Positions 46,841 to 58,560 are shown, numbered from the stretch's first letter. The stretch is DNA of 64,000 nucleotides from Sphaerolaimus hirsutus (GCA_964036195.1 OZ038456.1:5270001-5334000), one strand, 5' to 3'. Numbers and translations: made by a program. Notes: generated from the sequence alone by a model not told the origin.

Positions 46841-46983
46841 ACGCTAGTTGACATCGACACGAAATGTCAACTGGTGCCGATCCCAATTCAAAGCTTGCTG
46901 ACGAGTGGACGAACAACGTTCAAACGCAATCTTTGAATTAGGAACGGAACCAGTTGACATTTGGTCTCGATATCAACTAGCGT
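46841..46983. mobile_element. Small palindromic MITE, ACGCTAGTTGACATCG ends (143 bp)
   Basis: ACGCTAGTTGACATCGACAC is complemented by CTCGATATCAACTAGCGT with AAATGTCAACTGG inverted inside. A fragment with AGTTGACATCGCAAATTCGT lies at 32824. Confidence 0.65.
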
Positions 46984-47315
46984 ACCACGGTTTGTGAACT
47001 CCTTTGTCCCTGCAAAATATTTGTAGTCGGATGATCCTTTAATCTTGTATTTACACATAAATATGTAGAACATCTGACATAGCTGACGCAACAGTGCCAG
47101 ACATAATATTCACTATGAATTCTACCAGTAAAATGTCTAAAGTCTCCGGCTCCAGTACTTGCGGTAATTTCACGGATACGGTTCAAAGATTTACAGTGGC
47201 GCCGACATTGCAAATTAGTAGCCCTTCCGTCAGTTTAGTTCATATTTTTGTTCATGTAAATTAATATTGAGTGCACTGAAATGAATCGAATGGCTGTGCG
47301 CCGGGTGCGGTACAT

Positions 47316-47782
47316 CAGAGTTGTTAAAACGTATTTACGTTTACTCGAGAAAAACGTATACTTGAGTACTGAGTAAATACGTGTACGTTTCTTCCGAAAA
47401 AAAACGGTACTCACCTTGACGTGTACGTTTTAAAGGTATGCTAGATGCAAGCAGAAAAATGTATCTTAAGGGACATTTACAGACATTACCGTTAACTCGA
47501 AAATAAATAAACCTAGAAGAAATGCATAATATATTCCTTACAAATACTTATCAAGTCAAAAAAGTGTCTTAAAAACGTAGAGTTGGAAAAATACTCACTT
47601 TTACGTTTTTTTTGTAAGAAAATATAAACACGTTTACGTTTTCCCTGAAAAAAATATTTTACTCCCCTATTACGCAGTGTAAAAGTTTGACTTTACATTT
47701 TCTGTACACAGGGGTGAGTAAAAACAAAATACTCCACGGTTACTTTTACTTTCGAAAAACTTCAGTACTTTCAACAACTCTG
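47316..47782. mobile_element. CAGAGTTG-family hAT-like element (467 bp)
   Basis: CAGAGTTGTTAAAACGTATT to TACTTTCAACAACTCTG; flanks cggtacat and cagtacat (7 of 8). TTTACGTTT / ACTCGAGT arrays in both arms. Confidence 0.88.
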
Positions 47783-48010
47783 CAGTACATGTGCTAACCA
47801 ACATTAATTTCTAACAACGACATTTTTAACGATAATGAACGAACATCAATTCCAACATGCAAACTTCCCCAACCCCTCACAATCAAACCAGACGCACCAC
47901 CAGCCACCCACACCGACGCACCACAGCAAGCACCAGCAATATCACCGGCATTCCACATCGTCAGCCCATGGCAGCAGACTGGCGCTGACCTGTCAGCAAC
48001 AGGACACCAT

Positions 48011-49033
48011 GTGGCAGTCCCAAACCCTGTAGAAGAGCCTGTCGAGTGTGAAGGATCTGGCAAAATGTGAAAGGCCCTGCAAAATGTCATATGTTATGAA
48101 TGAGAACTGTAAAATTGCAGGTGTCATGTAAAAGACCATGTGAATTGTAAAGTGTCATGTGTATGGAAATCTGATTGTATCGTATCCAAATCCCTGGGTT
48201 TGGAGTAGGGTGTCAAAAAAAATTTTTAACGGAAAACGGAAACGGAAAAAAAATTCAGCGGCTGGAAAACGGAACGGAAAACGGAAAAAAATTTGCACTT
48301 GGCGGAAAACAGAAACGTAAACGGAAAAAATTTTTCAGCGGCCGGGAAACGGAAAAAGGGCCCGGAAAAACAGAAACGGAAAAATGTAATTTGCACAGAA
48401 CTGAAAAAATTTGCTGAAATTTTGCTGGAAAATGGAAAAAATTTGCTGAAATTTTGCTGCAAGTGGAAAAAATTTGCATAAATTTTGCTGGAAAGAGAAA
48501 AAATTCACATTATTGACAATCTGCATTAATGTTTACCAGTTTGGCTGTAACAGAAAACAGAAAGTTGAGCCAGAAAAAGGTAAAATGAGGTGGAAAAACG
48601 GAAAATTGAGGTGGAAAATAGGAAAAAAGTGGAAAAACTGGAAATTGAGCCGGAAAATGGAAAAAAGATGGAAAAACTAAAAATTTGGCCAGAAAACGGA
48701 AAATCAGCCAGGAAAACGGAAACGGAAAATTTAGTGGCCGGAAAACGGAACAAAAAACGGAAAAAAAATTTCAGCAGCCAGAAAACGGAACGGAAAAACA
48801 TTGCCTGCGGAAAACGGAAACGGAAAACGGAAAACGGAAATTTGACACCCTAGTTTGGGGTCGATACAGTGAGATGTGGAGTTGGAGGAGTCGATATAGT
48901 GAATACACATGACACTTTACAGGGTTTTTTTACATGACACTTGTCACTTTACAGGGTATTTTACATGACACCTGACATTTTACAGGGCTTTTTACACTTT
49001 ACAGGTTCTTTTACAGGGTCTGGGACTGCCCCC
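48011..49033. repeat. CCCTGTAAAA-family inverted repeat split by a hAT-like element
   Basis: GTGGCAGTCCCAAACCCTGT to CAGGGTCTGGGACTGCCCCC. The ATCCAAATC palindromic core is interrupted by 48206-48852. Followed by a GC-rich 260 bp segment and a second unit at 49300-49473. Confidence 0.65.
48206..48852. mobile_element. hAT-like TAGGGTGTCAAA element with CGGAAAACGG interior (647 bp)
   Basis: TAGGGTGTCAAAAAAAATT to GGAAATTTGACACCCTA; flanks gtttggag and gtttgggg (7 of 8). Same family as 39692-40345, in reverse orientation, sharing the inner AGTTTGGCTG...CAGAAAACAGAAAG centre. Open frames rich in Lys, Glu and Asn come from the repeat. Confidence 0.9.
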
Positions 49034-49299
49034 GTGTCTAGTCACCATCGCTACGCCAAGCGCCGGTCCATGGACCAGAGCAGATGTTCAGTTCCCGATT
49101 CACACGACCACAGCGCCGCACACCAATTGTTCTCCTTCGCTAGTCGCAGGGGGCTCGCTGGGCCCGATTCCAAATTGAGGAGTTCCAGTCTGTGGCTGGC
49201 CGGGTCGCGGGGGCAGAGCGGGACAAGGAGAGGTGCCGTTGCATTGGGAGATGAACTGCCGCAGGGGGCTAGGGTGCAGGTGCCAATCGCACATGTTGT
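49034..49299. other. GC-rich segment between two CCCTGTAAAA repeats
   Basis: Open on both strands (plus frame within 48941-49423) and much richer in G+C than its flanks. No recognisable domain. The layout parallels 20041-20278, so it may be cargo picked up by the CCCTGTAAAA element. Confidence 0.35.
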
Positions 49300-49473
49300 A
49301 TATTGCCCTGTAAAATGTCAGATGTCACGCAAAGTGTCTAAAGTCATGGAAAATACAATGCAAAATGGCAACCTAGTTGCCATTTTGCAGGGCATTTTAC
49401 AGAACTTTAGACACTTTGCATAGCATTTGACATTTTACAGGGCGTTTTACAAGGTCTGGGACTGCCCCCAGGG
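49300..49473. repeat. CCCTGTAAAA-family hairpin
   Basis: GCCCTGTAAAATGTCAGATG folds against CATTTGACATTTTACAGGGC; right end GTCTGGGACTGCCCCCAGGG. Closely similar to 35014-35190. Confidence 0.7.
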
Positions 49474-50112
49474 CAGAACTCGGTCCATTCACTCGATTAT
49501 GGATTTAGTTCAGGGTAAGTGTTTGATGTGTTTATTTTTATCTCTTTGTGAAGCACCGGTTTTTTATTTGTAGTGCATCAGTTTTTGAGCAAGAGATTTT
49601 AAAGCACAATTTGAATCTCTAATTATTATTTTGCTATGGAAATAAATAACTTTATTTTGATCATTTAATTTATCATGTTGTGTTTCTCCCAGCTTACGTT
49701 CTACTTAAAAATACTACATGGTATTTAAAACTTAACCAGTTATTATTGGCTCATCTGACTACGCAAGTTGCAAGGCATATTTGATTTTGGTTCACAACAT
49801 TACATTGTTACATTTTTCTATTTTATACTGTGTTGTAACATTTTTATATTTACCTAGCTTAACCCGTGTTCGTTTACATACACAAATGTATATGTATGAT
49901 GTCATTCAGGTACCGTATTTCTTCTAATAGAAGAGCGCCATTCTATTTTTTCGTCAACTTTTTACCTGTCATTCTATGAGAGTTGCCGTTCTATTTGTTT
50001 CACCAATATTTTTCAGACAATTTTCATCTAAACATAGTGTTTTTAATGAAACATTAGGTAATAACATTTTACTATCAGAGCGTCAATTCAAACAAAACCA
50101 AATGTGAAAATA
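49474..50112. other. AT-rich stretch with a partial TTCTAATAG MITE
   Basis: CCGTATTTCTTCTAATAGAA starts at 49913 with GCCATTCTATT blocks but no matching right end. Otherwise nothing was recognised. Confidence 0.45.
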
Positions 50113-50359
50113 CTGTATTTCCTCGAAATACCCCCCTCGAAATACCTCCCCGTCTCGAACTACCCCCCCCCCCCCCTCAAAATGGACACTATGAAATAAT
50201 TACCCACCCCCTCGAATTACCCCCCAAATTGAGTGTACAGAGAACGTACATAAGAAAACTGTGGTTTGTGATTCGGGCAATGCAAGGCACACGTTAATAC
50301 AATGAATTGTTTAAGTTAGAACATTCTTACACACTGAAATCAGTCAATAGACTTTTATA

Positions 50360-51748
50360 TAGGGTGTCAAATTTCCGTTTCCGCGTTTCCGCAGGAAAAT
50401 TTTTTACCTTTCCATTTTCCGGCAGCTGAAATTTTTTTACCTTTCCGTTTTCTGTTTTCCAGCAGCTGAAAATTTTTTACCTTTCCTTTTCCATTTTTCC
50501 AGGACGTTTTTCCATTTTCTGGCTCGATTTTCAGTTTTCTGGCATTTTTCCATTTTTTTCCAATCTGTATTTATCTTTTTCCACTATGGTGTTTTTTTCT
50601 ACCAGGTTCTTGTGTCATTCATAATTTTTATCTGTATCCAAATCTGTATCAGACATGCTCACAAAGACGTGAAGAGAGAGACATGCTCACAAAACTCAGA
50701 GTCAAGATGTTTGCTGCCAATGGCTCGATTCTGCTTGGAGATCCCAACTACCTGGCCAGTCTGCGCAACATCACCACGCAAACTGATTTGGCTCATTTGT
50801 CAAACTGCGACATCAAGTTACGACCACCTGCCTATTGATTTGGGAAGACTGCTGATTCTGCAAATGTTGCCGAATGGTCAAGCCCTCATGCAACACATCA
50901 AGAAGAGTGCAGCAGAAGTCCAAGTCGATGGATGTTGGATAAAAGACCTGCTGTCAATGCAAGACGTGAAATTTGTTCATTTGATTGAGGAAACTCTTTT
51001 GTGTATAAGTTTTTCTGTTTTACCATGCAAACATTGTTCAGATGGTTTTTGTAACTTCAGATATGTGAAACTTGTAAACTCTGTTGTATCTCTTACTTTT
51101 TTATGATTATCCAAGGTCATATAATCCTGTTACCTCCTGAGGAGTTGAGTAGTAGTGTAGATGGGGTTATTACCAAACCCACAATTGTTATGTTTCAAGT
51201 GCACACCATCTGTGACCTTTTGTGATGCATGTTCAGTTCAGCACTGTGCAATAAACTTGCTCTCCCAACTGTGTCTTGGGGTTGTGGGCCCCCGTGTCAA
51301 CCCACATCTACTCCAACTTTATTGTTGTTATAGTGTATTTTTGCTACCTTTTGATGATTTTTTGTTGGTTCAGTTAAGCTTGAACTACGAGTGAAGTTAC
51401 TGGCATGATCCATAGTTGCAGAATGTACAGCTACCACAATCAAAGCCAAACAGGCAAACCTGCATGCAAATTTGTCCATTTCCATGCAAATTTCACTTTA
51501 TTTTTTCCGTTTCCGTGAAAATTTTGCTTTCCGTTTTTCGTTTTCCGGCATTTCATTTTTCCATTTTCCGTTTTCCAGCTGATAATTTTTTACCTTTCCG
51601 TTTTCCTGTTTTCCGCTGAGTGAAATTTTTTTACCTTTCCGTTTTCCGTTTTCCGGCAGAATTTTTTTTTTACCTTTCCGTTTTCCGTTTTCCATAAAGT
51701 GAAATTTTTTTACCTTTCCGTTTCCGTAAAAAATTTTTTGACACCCTA
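50360..51748. mobile_element. hAT-like TAGGGTGTCAAA element carrying unidentified coding-like DNA (1389 bp)
   Basis: TAGGGTGTCAAATTTCCG to AATTTTTTGACACCCTA; flanks cttttata and ctcttata (7 of 8), and ctcttata is what other copies of the host MITE have at this point. CCGTTTTCCG arrays at both ends flank a non-repetitive core (50590-51480). Confidence 0.9.
50683..51106 (+). pseudogene. Unidentified gene fragment inside a hAT-like element (frameshifted)
   Basis: A frame from ATG at 50683 reads FAANGSILLGDPNYLASL and on to a stop at 50838; an overlapping frame then reads LILQMLPNGQALMQHIKK and AAEVQVDGCWIKDLLS before becoming AT-rich. Base composition and residue mix look like real protein, unlike the repeat-derived frames around it. 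It may be the element's own decayed transposase or a captured host exon; no motif decides. No splice sites were confirmed. Confidence 0.35.
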
Positions 51749-51823
51749 CTCTTATATATAGCGGTTATTGTTGCATTTTTCAACGTCTGCGTACGTTACA
51801 GATGACAATTTAGTACTGGAATT

Positions 51824-52023
51824 NNNNNNNNNNNNNNNNNNNNNNNNNNNNNNNNNNNNNNNNNNNNNNNNNNNNNNNNNNNNNNNNNNNNNNNNNNNNN
51901 NNNNNNNNNNNNNNNNNNNNNNNNNNNNNNNNNNNNNNNNNNNNNNNNNNNNNNNNNNNNNNNNNNNNNNNNNNNNNNNNNNNNNNNNNNNNNNNNNNNN
52001 NNNNNNNNNNNNNNNNNNNNNNN
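51824..52023. other. Assembly gap (200 N)
   Basis: Placeholder-size gap inside the right half of a CCGTATTT-family element, probably where its G/C-run repeats defeated assembly. Confidence 0.99.
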
Positions 52024-52108
52024 ATCGAAGTAAATAGTAGGCATTTGCGTATCCAAAACGGGTAATAAATGTGCCCAAACGGGATATATTTGGACATAAT
52101 CATCCTAA

Positions 52109-52500
52109 CTACCGCAAATCCTCGAATAAACCCCCCCTCGAATAACTCCCCCTTGAATAACTCCCTCCCTGTTTGCAGGGGAGTAAAAAATATCCCCCCT
52201 CGAATAACTCCCTCTCTTGAATAACGCCCCCCCATGGATGAAAATGATATCATACAAAAATACAAAAGAATTTTAACCTAAAGCAGTGATAACAGATATT
52301 TACATTATGTGCATGCAGTGTACACACATCTTTTTATTGTTGTTGGACAGTTAAATACCTGAATTACATGAGTTTACTGACTGCACCCATACAATGAATT
52401 AAGTTCACGTTTTATGAGGAAAAATTAACTCTCCCCTCGCAGAATGAGTTCCCCCTCAAAAACGTCTGAGGAAAAAACAACTCCCCTGGCCCCAGATTTA
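52109..52500. repeat. Degenerate TCGAATAACTCCCCC repeats
   Basis: ACCGCAAATCCTCGAATAAA at 52111 and TAACTCCCCC-type blocks to 52235, then again at 52425-52490 (CCCCTCAAAAACGTCTGAGG). Looks like a decayed CCGTATTT-family element with its right end lost. Confidence 0.5.
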
Positions 52501-52627
52501 ATTGGGCAGATTATCCCTGAGAGGGAGGACATGACGGGCGTGTCTGGCAAGTCGAGATTTAATTGGACAGGCATGCCCGCGTCCGCCCGCCCGTCCCTTT
52601 TTTCCTCAAAACCGTTCAAATTTGGCG

Positions 52628-53036
52628 CCTTAACAAACTTTCACTTACAAAATCGCCATTTTCATCTACGTAAATGGATATTTACCTATTTAAATTGTAT
52701 TCATGGCGATTTCGAAATTTTGGCAGGCTGCCAAATTCACATCTTCCATTTTTCTTTTTCTTTTCGGGAGTAAAATCCCTCCCTACCCGCCCACGCGCCA
52801 GGCACCTGACAGCCGCCGCCCGACTGCCAGGCAGACCGAGATTCAATTGCGTGTCGGGCGGCAGCTGTCAGGCGCGAGTCTGGCGGGATTTTACTCCCGA
52901 AAAGAAAAAGGAAAATGGAAGAAGTGAATTTGGCAGCTGGCCAAAATTTCGAAATCGCTACTAATACAAGTTAAATAGGTAAATAACAATTTATGTAGCT
53001 GAAAATGGCGAATTTGAAGGTGAAAGTTTGTTAAGG
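52628..53036. mobile_element. 409 bp palindrome with GC-rich centre
   Basis: CCTTAACAAACTTTCACTTA and its near complement GGTGAAAGTTTGTTAAGG bound two inverted arms (AATCGCCATTTTCATCTACG, CGATTTCGAAATTTTGGC) around a GC-rich centre (52775-52880). Short open frames here are accidental. Confidence 0.75.
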
Positions 53037-53161
53037 ATGCAAATTTTCACCGTCAACATCGCTATTTTCGTTTATATACATAGATAGAGCTTAAACATGA
53101 ATCTTTTTTTGAAAAAATCGCTGTGCACGCGAGGTTTGGCACCCCGTGTTTGTTTAATACT

Positions 53162-53613
53162 AGCAGGATTCTCTCCGACCTTCGGTCGGGTTTTGTGGTT
53201 CTCTACAATTAATACCATTGGAGAAAATATGATACTTTAGTTAAGTTTGCCCACATGCTAGGCATGTGTTTTGAAATGCGGTATGTAATCTACCAACAAT
53301 AACAAGACCAATACCAAAGATGCAATGTTTTGGAATGGATTTTTGTAAACTTCTGTAAAATGGTTGGGCATGAAACTCGGTAGTAAAATGTAGACAGTTT
53401 GCGATTTGGTATGATGGTGTGCAGTGTGCATTCTGTGTGGTATAGGTTTTGTGATATGATAGTGTGGTTTTTGCAAGGTGTCAAACTTTGTTGTAATCTT
53501 CAATTGGTTACATTTGTGCTTTGCTGTTCTTTTTGTGTTTGTAAATCCTTGTGGTATAAATTGTAGAGAACCACAAAACCCAACTGAAGGTTGGACAGAA
53601 TCCTGCTATAGGT
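53162..53613. repeat. Inverted repeat at the start of the satellite block
   Basis: AGCAGGATTCTCTCCGACCT...TTTTGTGGTTCTCTACAATT at 53162-53210 is the inverse of AATTGTAGAGAACCACAAAA...GGACAGAATCCTGCT at 53560-53613. The right arm recurs in every 537 bp unit downstream. Confidence 0.8.
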
Positions 53614-55610
53614 ACCCACTACTCAGAGGCTTGCAAAAACTGACACCCCAATGGGGACCCCCCTCCAAATGGCACCCCCTGGGGAACCTCCCAAAAGTGG
53701 CACCCCCTGGGAACCGCCCAAAAATGGGACCTCCTAGGGCCCCACAAATATGGCACCCCCTGAGGACCACCAGAAAATGGCACCCCTTAGGGACCCCCCA
53801 AAAATGGCACCCCCTTGGGACCCCATAAAAATAGCACCCCCTGGGGACCCCCCAAACATGGCACCCCCTAGGAACCCCCACAAAAATGGCACCCCCTGGG
53901 GACCCACCCAAAGTTGGCTCCCCCTGGGGACTCTCCAAAAATGGCACCCCCCTGGGGACCCTGTGCATTCTGTGTGGTATAGGTTTTGTGATATGATAGT
54001 GTGGTTTTTGCAAGGTGTCAAACTTTGTTGTAATCTTCAATTGGTTACATTTGTGCTTTGCTGTTCTTTTTGTGTTTGTAAATCCTTGTGGTATAAATTG
54101 TAGAGAACCACAAAACCCAACTGAAGGTTGGAGAGAATCCTGCTATAGGTACCCACTACTCAGAGGCTTGCAAAAACTGACACCCCAGTGGGGACCCCCC
54201 TCCAAATGGCACCCCCTGGGGAACCTCCCAAAGTGGCACCCCCTGGGAACCGCCCAAAAATGGGACCCCCTAGGGCCCCACAAATATGGCACCCCCTGAG
54301 GACCACCAGAAAATGGCACCCCTTAGGGCCCCCCCCAAAAATGGCACCCCCTTGGGACCCCATAAAAATAGCACCCCCTGGGGACCCCCCAAACATGGCA
54401 CCCCCTAGGAACCCCCACAAAAATGGCACCCCCTGGGGACCCACCCAAAGTTGGCTCCCCCTGGGGACTCTCCAAAAATGGCACCCCCCTGGGGACCCTG
54501 TGCATTCTGTGTGGTATAGGTTTTGTGATATGATAGTGTGGTTTTTGTAAGGTGTCAAACTTTGTTGTAATCTTCAATTGGTTACATTTGTGCTTTGCTG
54601 TTCTTTTTGTGTTTGTAAATCCTTGTGGTATAAATTGTAGAGAACCACAAAACCCAACTGAAGGTTGGAGAGAATCCTGCTATAGGTACCCACTACTCAG
54701 AGGCTTGCAAAAACTGACACCCCAATGGGGACCCCCCTCCAAATGGCACCCCCTGGGGAACCTCCCAAAAGTGGCATCCCCTGGGAACCGCCCAAAAATG
54801 GGACCCCCTAGGGCCCCACAAATATGGCACCCCCCTGAGGACCAGCAAAAAATGGCACCCCTTAGGGACCCCCCAAAAAGGGCACCCCTTAGGGACCCCC
54901 CAAAAATAGCATTCCTGGGGACCCCCCAAACATGGCACCCCCTAGGAACCCCCACAAAAATGGCACCCCCTGGGGACCCACCCAAGTTGGCTCCCCCTGG
55001 TGACTCTACAAAACCCAACTGAAGGTTGGAGAGAATCCTGCTTTAGGTACCCACTTCTCAGAGGCTTGCAAAAACTGACACCCCAATGGGGACCCCCCTC
55101 CAAATGGCACCCCCTGGGGAACCCCCCAAAAGTGGCACCCCCTGGGAACCGCCCAAAAATGGGACCCCCTAGGGCCCCACAAATATGGCACCCCCTGAGG
55201 ACCACCAGAAAATGGCACCCCTTAGGGACCCCCTAAAAATGGCACCCCCTTGGGACCCCCCAAAAATAGCACCCCCTGGGGACCCCCCAAACATGGCACC
55301 CCCTAGGAACCCCCACAAAAATGGCACCCCTTGGGGACCCACCCAAAGTTGGCTCCCCCTGGGGACTCTCCAAAAATGTCACCCCCCTGGGGACCCCCCC
55401 CTCAAAATGGCACCCCATATGGACCCCCCCCGCAAAAAAAAATATAGCACCCCCCTGAGGACCACCAAAAAATGGCACCCCTGGGGACCACCCAAAAAAT
55501 GGCATCCCATGTGGACCCCCTTGAAATGGCACCCCCATATGTACCTCCAGAAAATGGCACCCCCTGGAGACCCCCCAAAAATGGCACCCCATGGGGACCC
55601 CCTCTAAATC
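53427..55610. repeat. Satellite with exact 537 bp higher-order period built from 27 bp units
   Basis: TGCATTCTGTGTGGTATAGG occurs at 53427, 53964 and 54501, exactly 537 bp apart twice; a fourth, shortened unit begins about 55008. Each unit has a unique half (signal-like frame MSNFVVIFNWLHLCFAVLFV) and a half of roughly 27 bp units, consensus ATGGCACCCCCTGGGGACCC. Because 27 and 537 are multiples of three, frames stay open on both strands; these are not accepted as genes. Confidence 0.92.
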
Positions 55611-55670
55611 CTGTAAACACAGCCCCTAGTTTGGAAACTCCTGTAAACTCAGCCCCTAATTTGGAAAATG
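55611..55670. repeat. AACTCCTGTAAACTCAGCCCC short repeat, left flank of second satellite
   Basis: Two to three copies of a roughly 30 bp unit ending CAGCCCCTAATTTGGAAA. The same unit reappears beyond the next array at 58366-58560. Confidence 0.75.
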
Positions 55671-58365
55671 GTATGAATATTTCAAAAAATCACTATCATC
55701 AATCCACAAATGCATCAATTCACAATTTTCAATTTTTTAGCCCCAGGGGTTAGACTTAAAAAGTTATGGTAATGTAGAGTAGAAATGGAGTGCACATCTC
55801 AAATCAGTGCAATAAAAAACCCACAAATGCATCATTTCACAAATTGAAAGTTTTTGTGCCCAGGGGTTCATTATCAGGGTTTTAGTAATGTGGTGTCAAA
55901 ATGGAGTGCATATTTGAAATCGCTACAATCAGAAACCCACAAACACATCATTTTATGATTTGAAAATTTTTGGCCCTGGGGGTTCATTTTCAGGGTTATG
56001 GTAATGTAGTGTCAAAATGAAGTGCATATTTCAAATCAAGGCAATCAAAAAGCCACAAATGCATCATTTCACAATTTCTAATTTATTAGCCCCATGGGTT
56101 CAATTAAAGGCTTACAGTAATGTAGAGTTGAAATTGAGTCATTTCAAATCAGTGCAATTAGAAACCTGCAAAATGCATCATTTCACAATAAGACATTTTT
56201 GGGTCTAGGGGTTCAATTTCAGGGTTTTAGTAATAGTGTCAAAATGGAGTGCATATTTGAAATCGCTACAATCAGAAACCCACAAATGCATCATTTTATG
56301 ATTTGAAAGTTTTTGGCTTAGGGGGTTCATTTTTATGGTTATGGTAATGTAGTGTGAAAATGAAGTGCATATTTCAAATGAGTGAAATCAGAAACCTGAA
56401 AATTTATGATTTCACAAATTGAAAGTTTTTGGCTCCAGAGGTTCATTTTCAGGGTTATGGTTATGTAGTTTTCAGGGTTTTGTAGTGTCAAAATGGATTG
56501 CATATTTCAAATCAGTGCAATTAGAAACCCACATCAAATCATTTCACAATTTCTAATTTTTTAAGCCCTGGGCATATTTGAAATTGCTACACTCAGAAAC
56601 CCACAAATCCATCATTTTATGGTTTGAAAGTTTTTGGCCCAGGGGGTTCATTTTTAGGGTTATGGTAATGTAGTGTCAAAATGAAGTGCATATTTCAAAT
56701 GAGTGCTTTCAGAAACCCGAAAATGCATCATTTCTCAAATTGAAAGTATTTGGCCCCATGGGTTTATTTTTAGGGTTATGGTAATGTAGTGTCAAAATGG
56801 AGTGCATATATCAAATTGGTGCAATCAGAGACCCAAATTTGAAATCAGTGCAATCAGAAACCCAAAAATGAATGATTTCACAAATTGAAAGTTTTTGGCT
56901 CCAGAGCTTCATTTTCAGGGTTATGGTTATGTAGTTTTCAGGGTTATGTAGTGTCAAAACAGAGTGCATATTTCAAATCAGTGCAATTAGAAACCCACAT
57001 TGAATCATTTCACAATTTCTAATTTTTTAAGCCCTGGGCATATTTGAAATCGCTACACTCAGTAACCCACAAATCCATCATTTTATGGTTTGAAAGTTTT
57101 TGGCCCAGGGGGTTCATTTTAGGGTTATGGTAATGTAGTGTCAAAATGAAGTGCATATTTCAAATGAGTGCTATCAGAAACCCAAAAATGCATCATTTCT
57201 CAAATTGAAAGTATTTGGCCCCATGGGTTCATTTTTAGGGTTATGGTAATGTAGTGTCAAAATGGAGTGCATATATCAAATTGGTGCAATCAGAGACCCA
57301 AATTTGAAATCAGTGCAATCAGAAACCCAAAAATGAATGATTTCACAAATTGAAAGTTTTTGGCTCCAGAGGTTCATTTTCAGGGTTATGGTTATGTAGT
57401 TTTCAGGGTTATGTAGTGTCAAAACAGAGTGCATATTTCAAATCAGTGCAATTAGAAACCCACATTGAATCATTTCACAATTTCTAATTTTTTAAGCCCT
57501 GGGCATATTTGAAATCGCTACACTCAGAAACCCACAAATCCATCATTTTATGGTTTGAAAGTTTTTGGCCCAGGGGGTTCATTTTAGGGTTATGGTTATG
57601 TAGTGTCAAAATGAAGTGCATATTTCAAATGAGTGCAATCAGAAACCCGAAAATGCATCATTTCTCAAATTGAAAGTATTTAACCCCATGGGTCCATTTT
57701 GAGGGTTATGGTAATGTAGTGTCAAAATGGAGTGCATGTATCAAATCAGTGCAATCAGAAACCCAAATTTGAAATCAGTGCAATCAGAAACCCAAAAATG
57801 CATCATTTCACAAATTGAAAGTTTTTGGCCCCAGTGGTTCATTTTCAGGGTTATGGTAATGTAGTGTCAAAATGAAGTGCATATTTCAAATGAGTGCAAT
57901 CAGAAACCCAAAAATGCATCATTTCTCAAATTGAAAGTATTTGGCCCCATGGGTTCATTAACAGGTTATGGTAATGTAGTGTCAATGGAGTGCATATATC
58001 AAATCAGTGCAATCAGAAACCTAAATTTGAAATCAGTGCAATCAGAAACCCAAAATTGCATCATTTCACAAATTGAAAGTTTTTGGCCCCAGTGGTTCAT
58101 TTTCAGGGTTATGGTAATGTAGTGTCAAAATGGAGTGCATTATATATCAAATCAGTGCAATTAGAAACCCACAATGCATCATTTCACAATTTGAAAGTTT
58201 TGGCCCCATTTTGGGTTCAATTTCAGGGTTATTGTAATGTACTGTCAGAATGGAGTGCATATTTCAAATCATTGTAATCAGTAACCCACAAATGCATTAT
58301 ATCACAATTTATATTTTTTAGCCCCGGGGGCCTCACTTAAGGATTATGGTAATGTTATTGTTAAC
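55671..58365. repeat. Satellite array, about 115-145 bp monomer with higher-order structure
   Basis: Monomer consensus includes GGTTATGGTAATGTAGTGTC, AAATGGAGTGCATATTTCAA, TCAGTGCAATCAGAAACCCA and GCATCATTTCACAAATTGAA. Roughly two dozen diverged copies occur. A higher-order unit of about 465 bp, marked by TTGGCTCCAGAGGTTCATTT at 56430, 56899 and 57361, repeats three times. No coding frame of note. Confidence 0.9.
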
Positions 58366-58560
58366 TCCCATAAACTCAGCCCCTAATTTGGCAAACACCC
58401 ATCAACTCAACTCCCATAAACTCGGCCTCTAATTTGTGAACTTGTGTCAACAGCCCCTTATTTTTAAACTTCTGTCAACTCAACCCTAATTTATAAACAC
58501 CCATCAACTCAACCCTGAATTGTAAACTCAGCCCCTAAAAACTCAAGTCAACCCCCTATA
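58366..58560. repeat. AACTC...CAGCCCCTAATTT short repeat, right flank of second satellite
   Basis: Several imperfect copies of AACTCCCATAAACTCAGCCC(C)TAATTTG, matching 55611-55670 in the same orientation. Confidence 0.75.

Larger units (their letters stand above)
50113..51823. mobile_element. CTGTATTTCCTCGAAATACC MITE split by a hAT-like element
   Basis: The left end follows TA at 50111. The family core (CTTTTATA...GTTATTGTTGCATTTTTCAACGTCTGCG) resumes at 51757 after the nested element and runs into an N gap, so the right end is not seen. Confidence 0.75.

Noticed and set aside
53478-55022. Apparent secreted proline-rich proteins in the 537 bp satellite
   Set aside because: The same start is repeated in each unit, both strands are open, and frames break at indels between units; no splice or conservation evidence.
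53641-55600. Possible CRISPR-like array of regularly spaced 27 bp units
   Set aside because: Eukaryotic context, no conserved repeat with distinct spacers; it is a simple tandem satellite.
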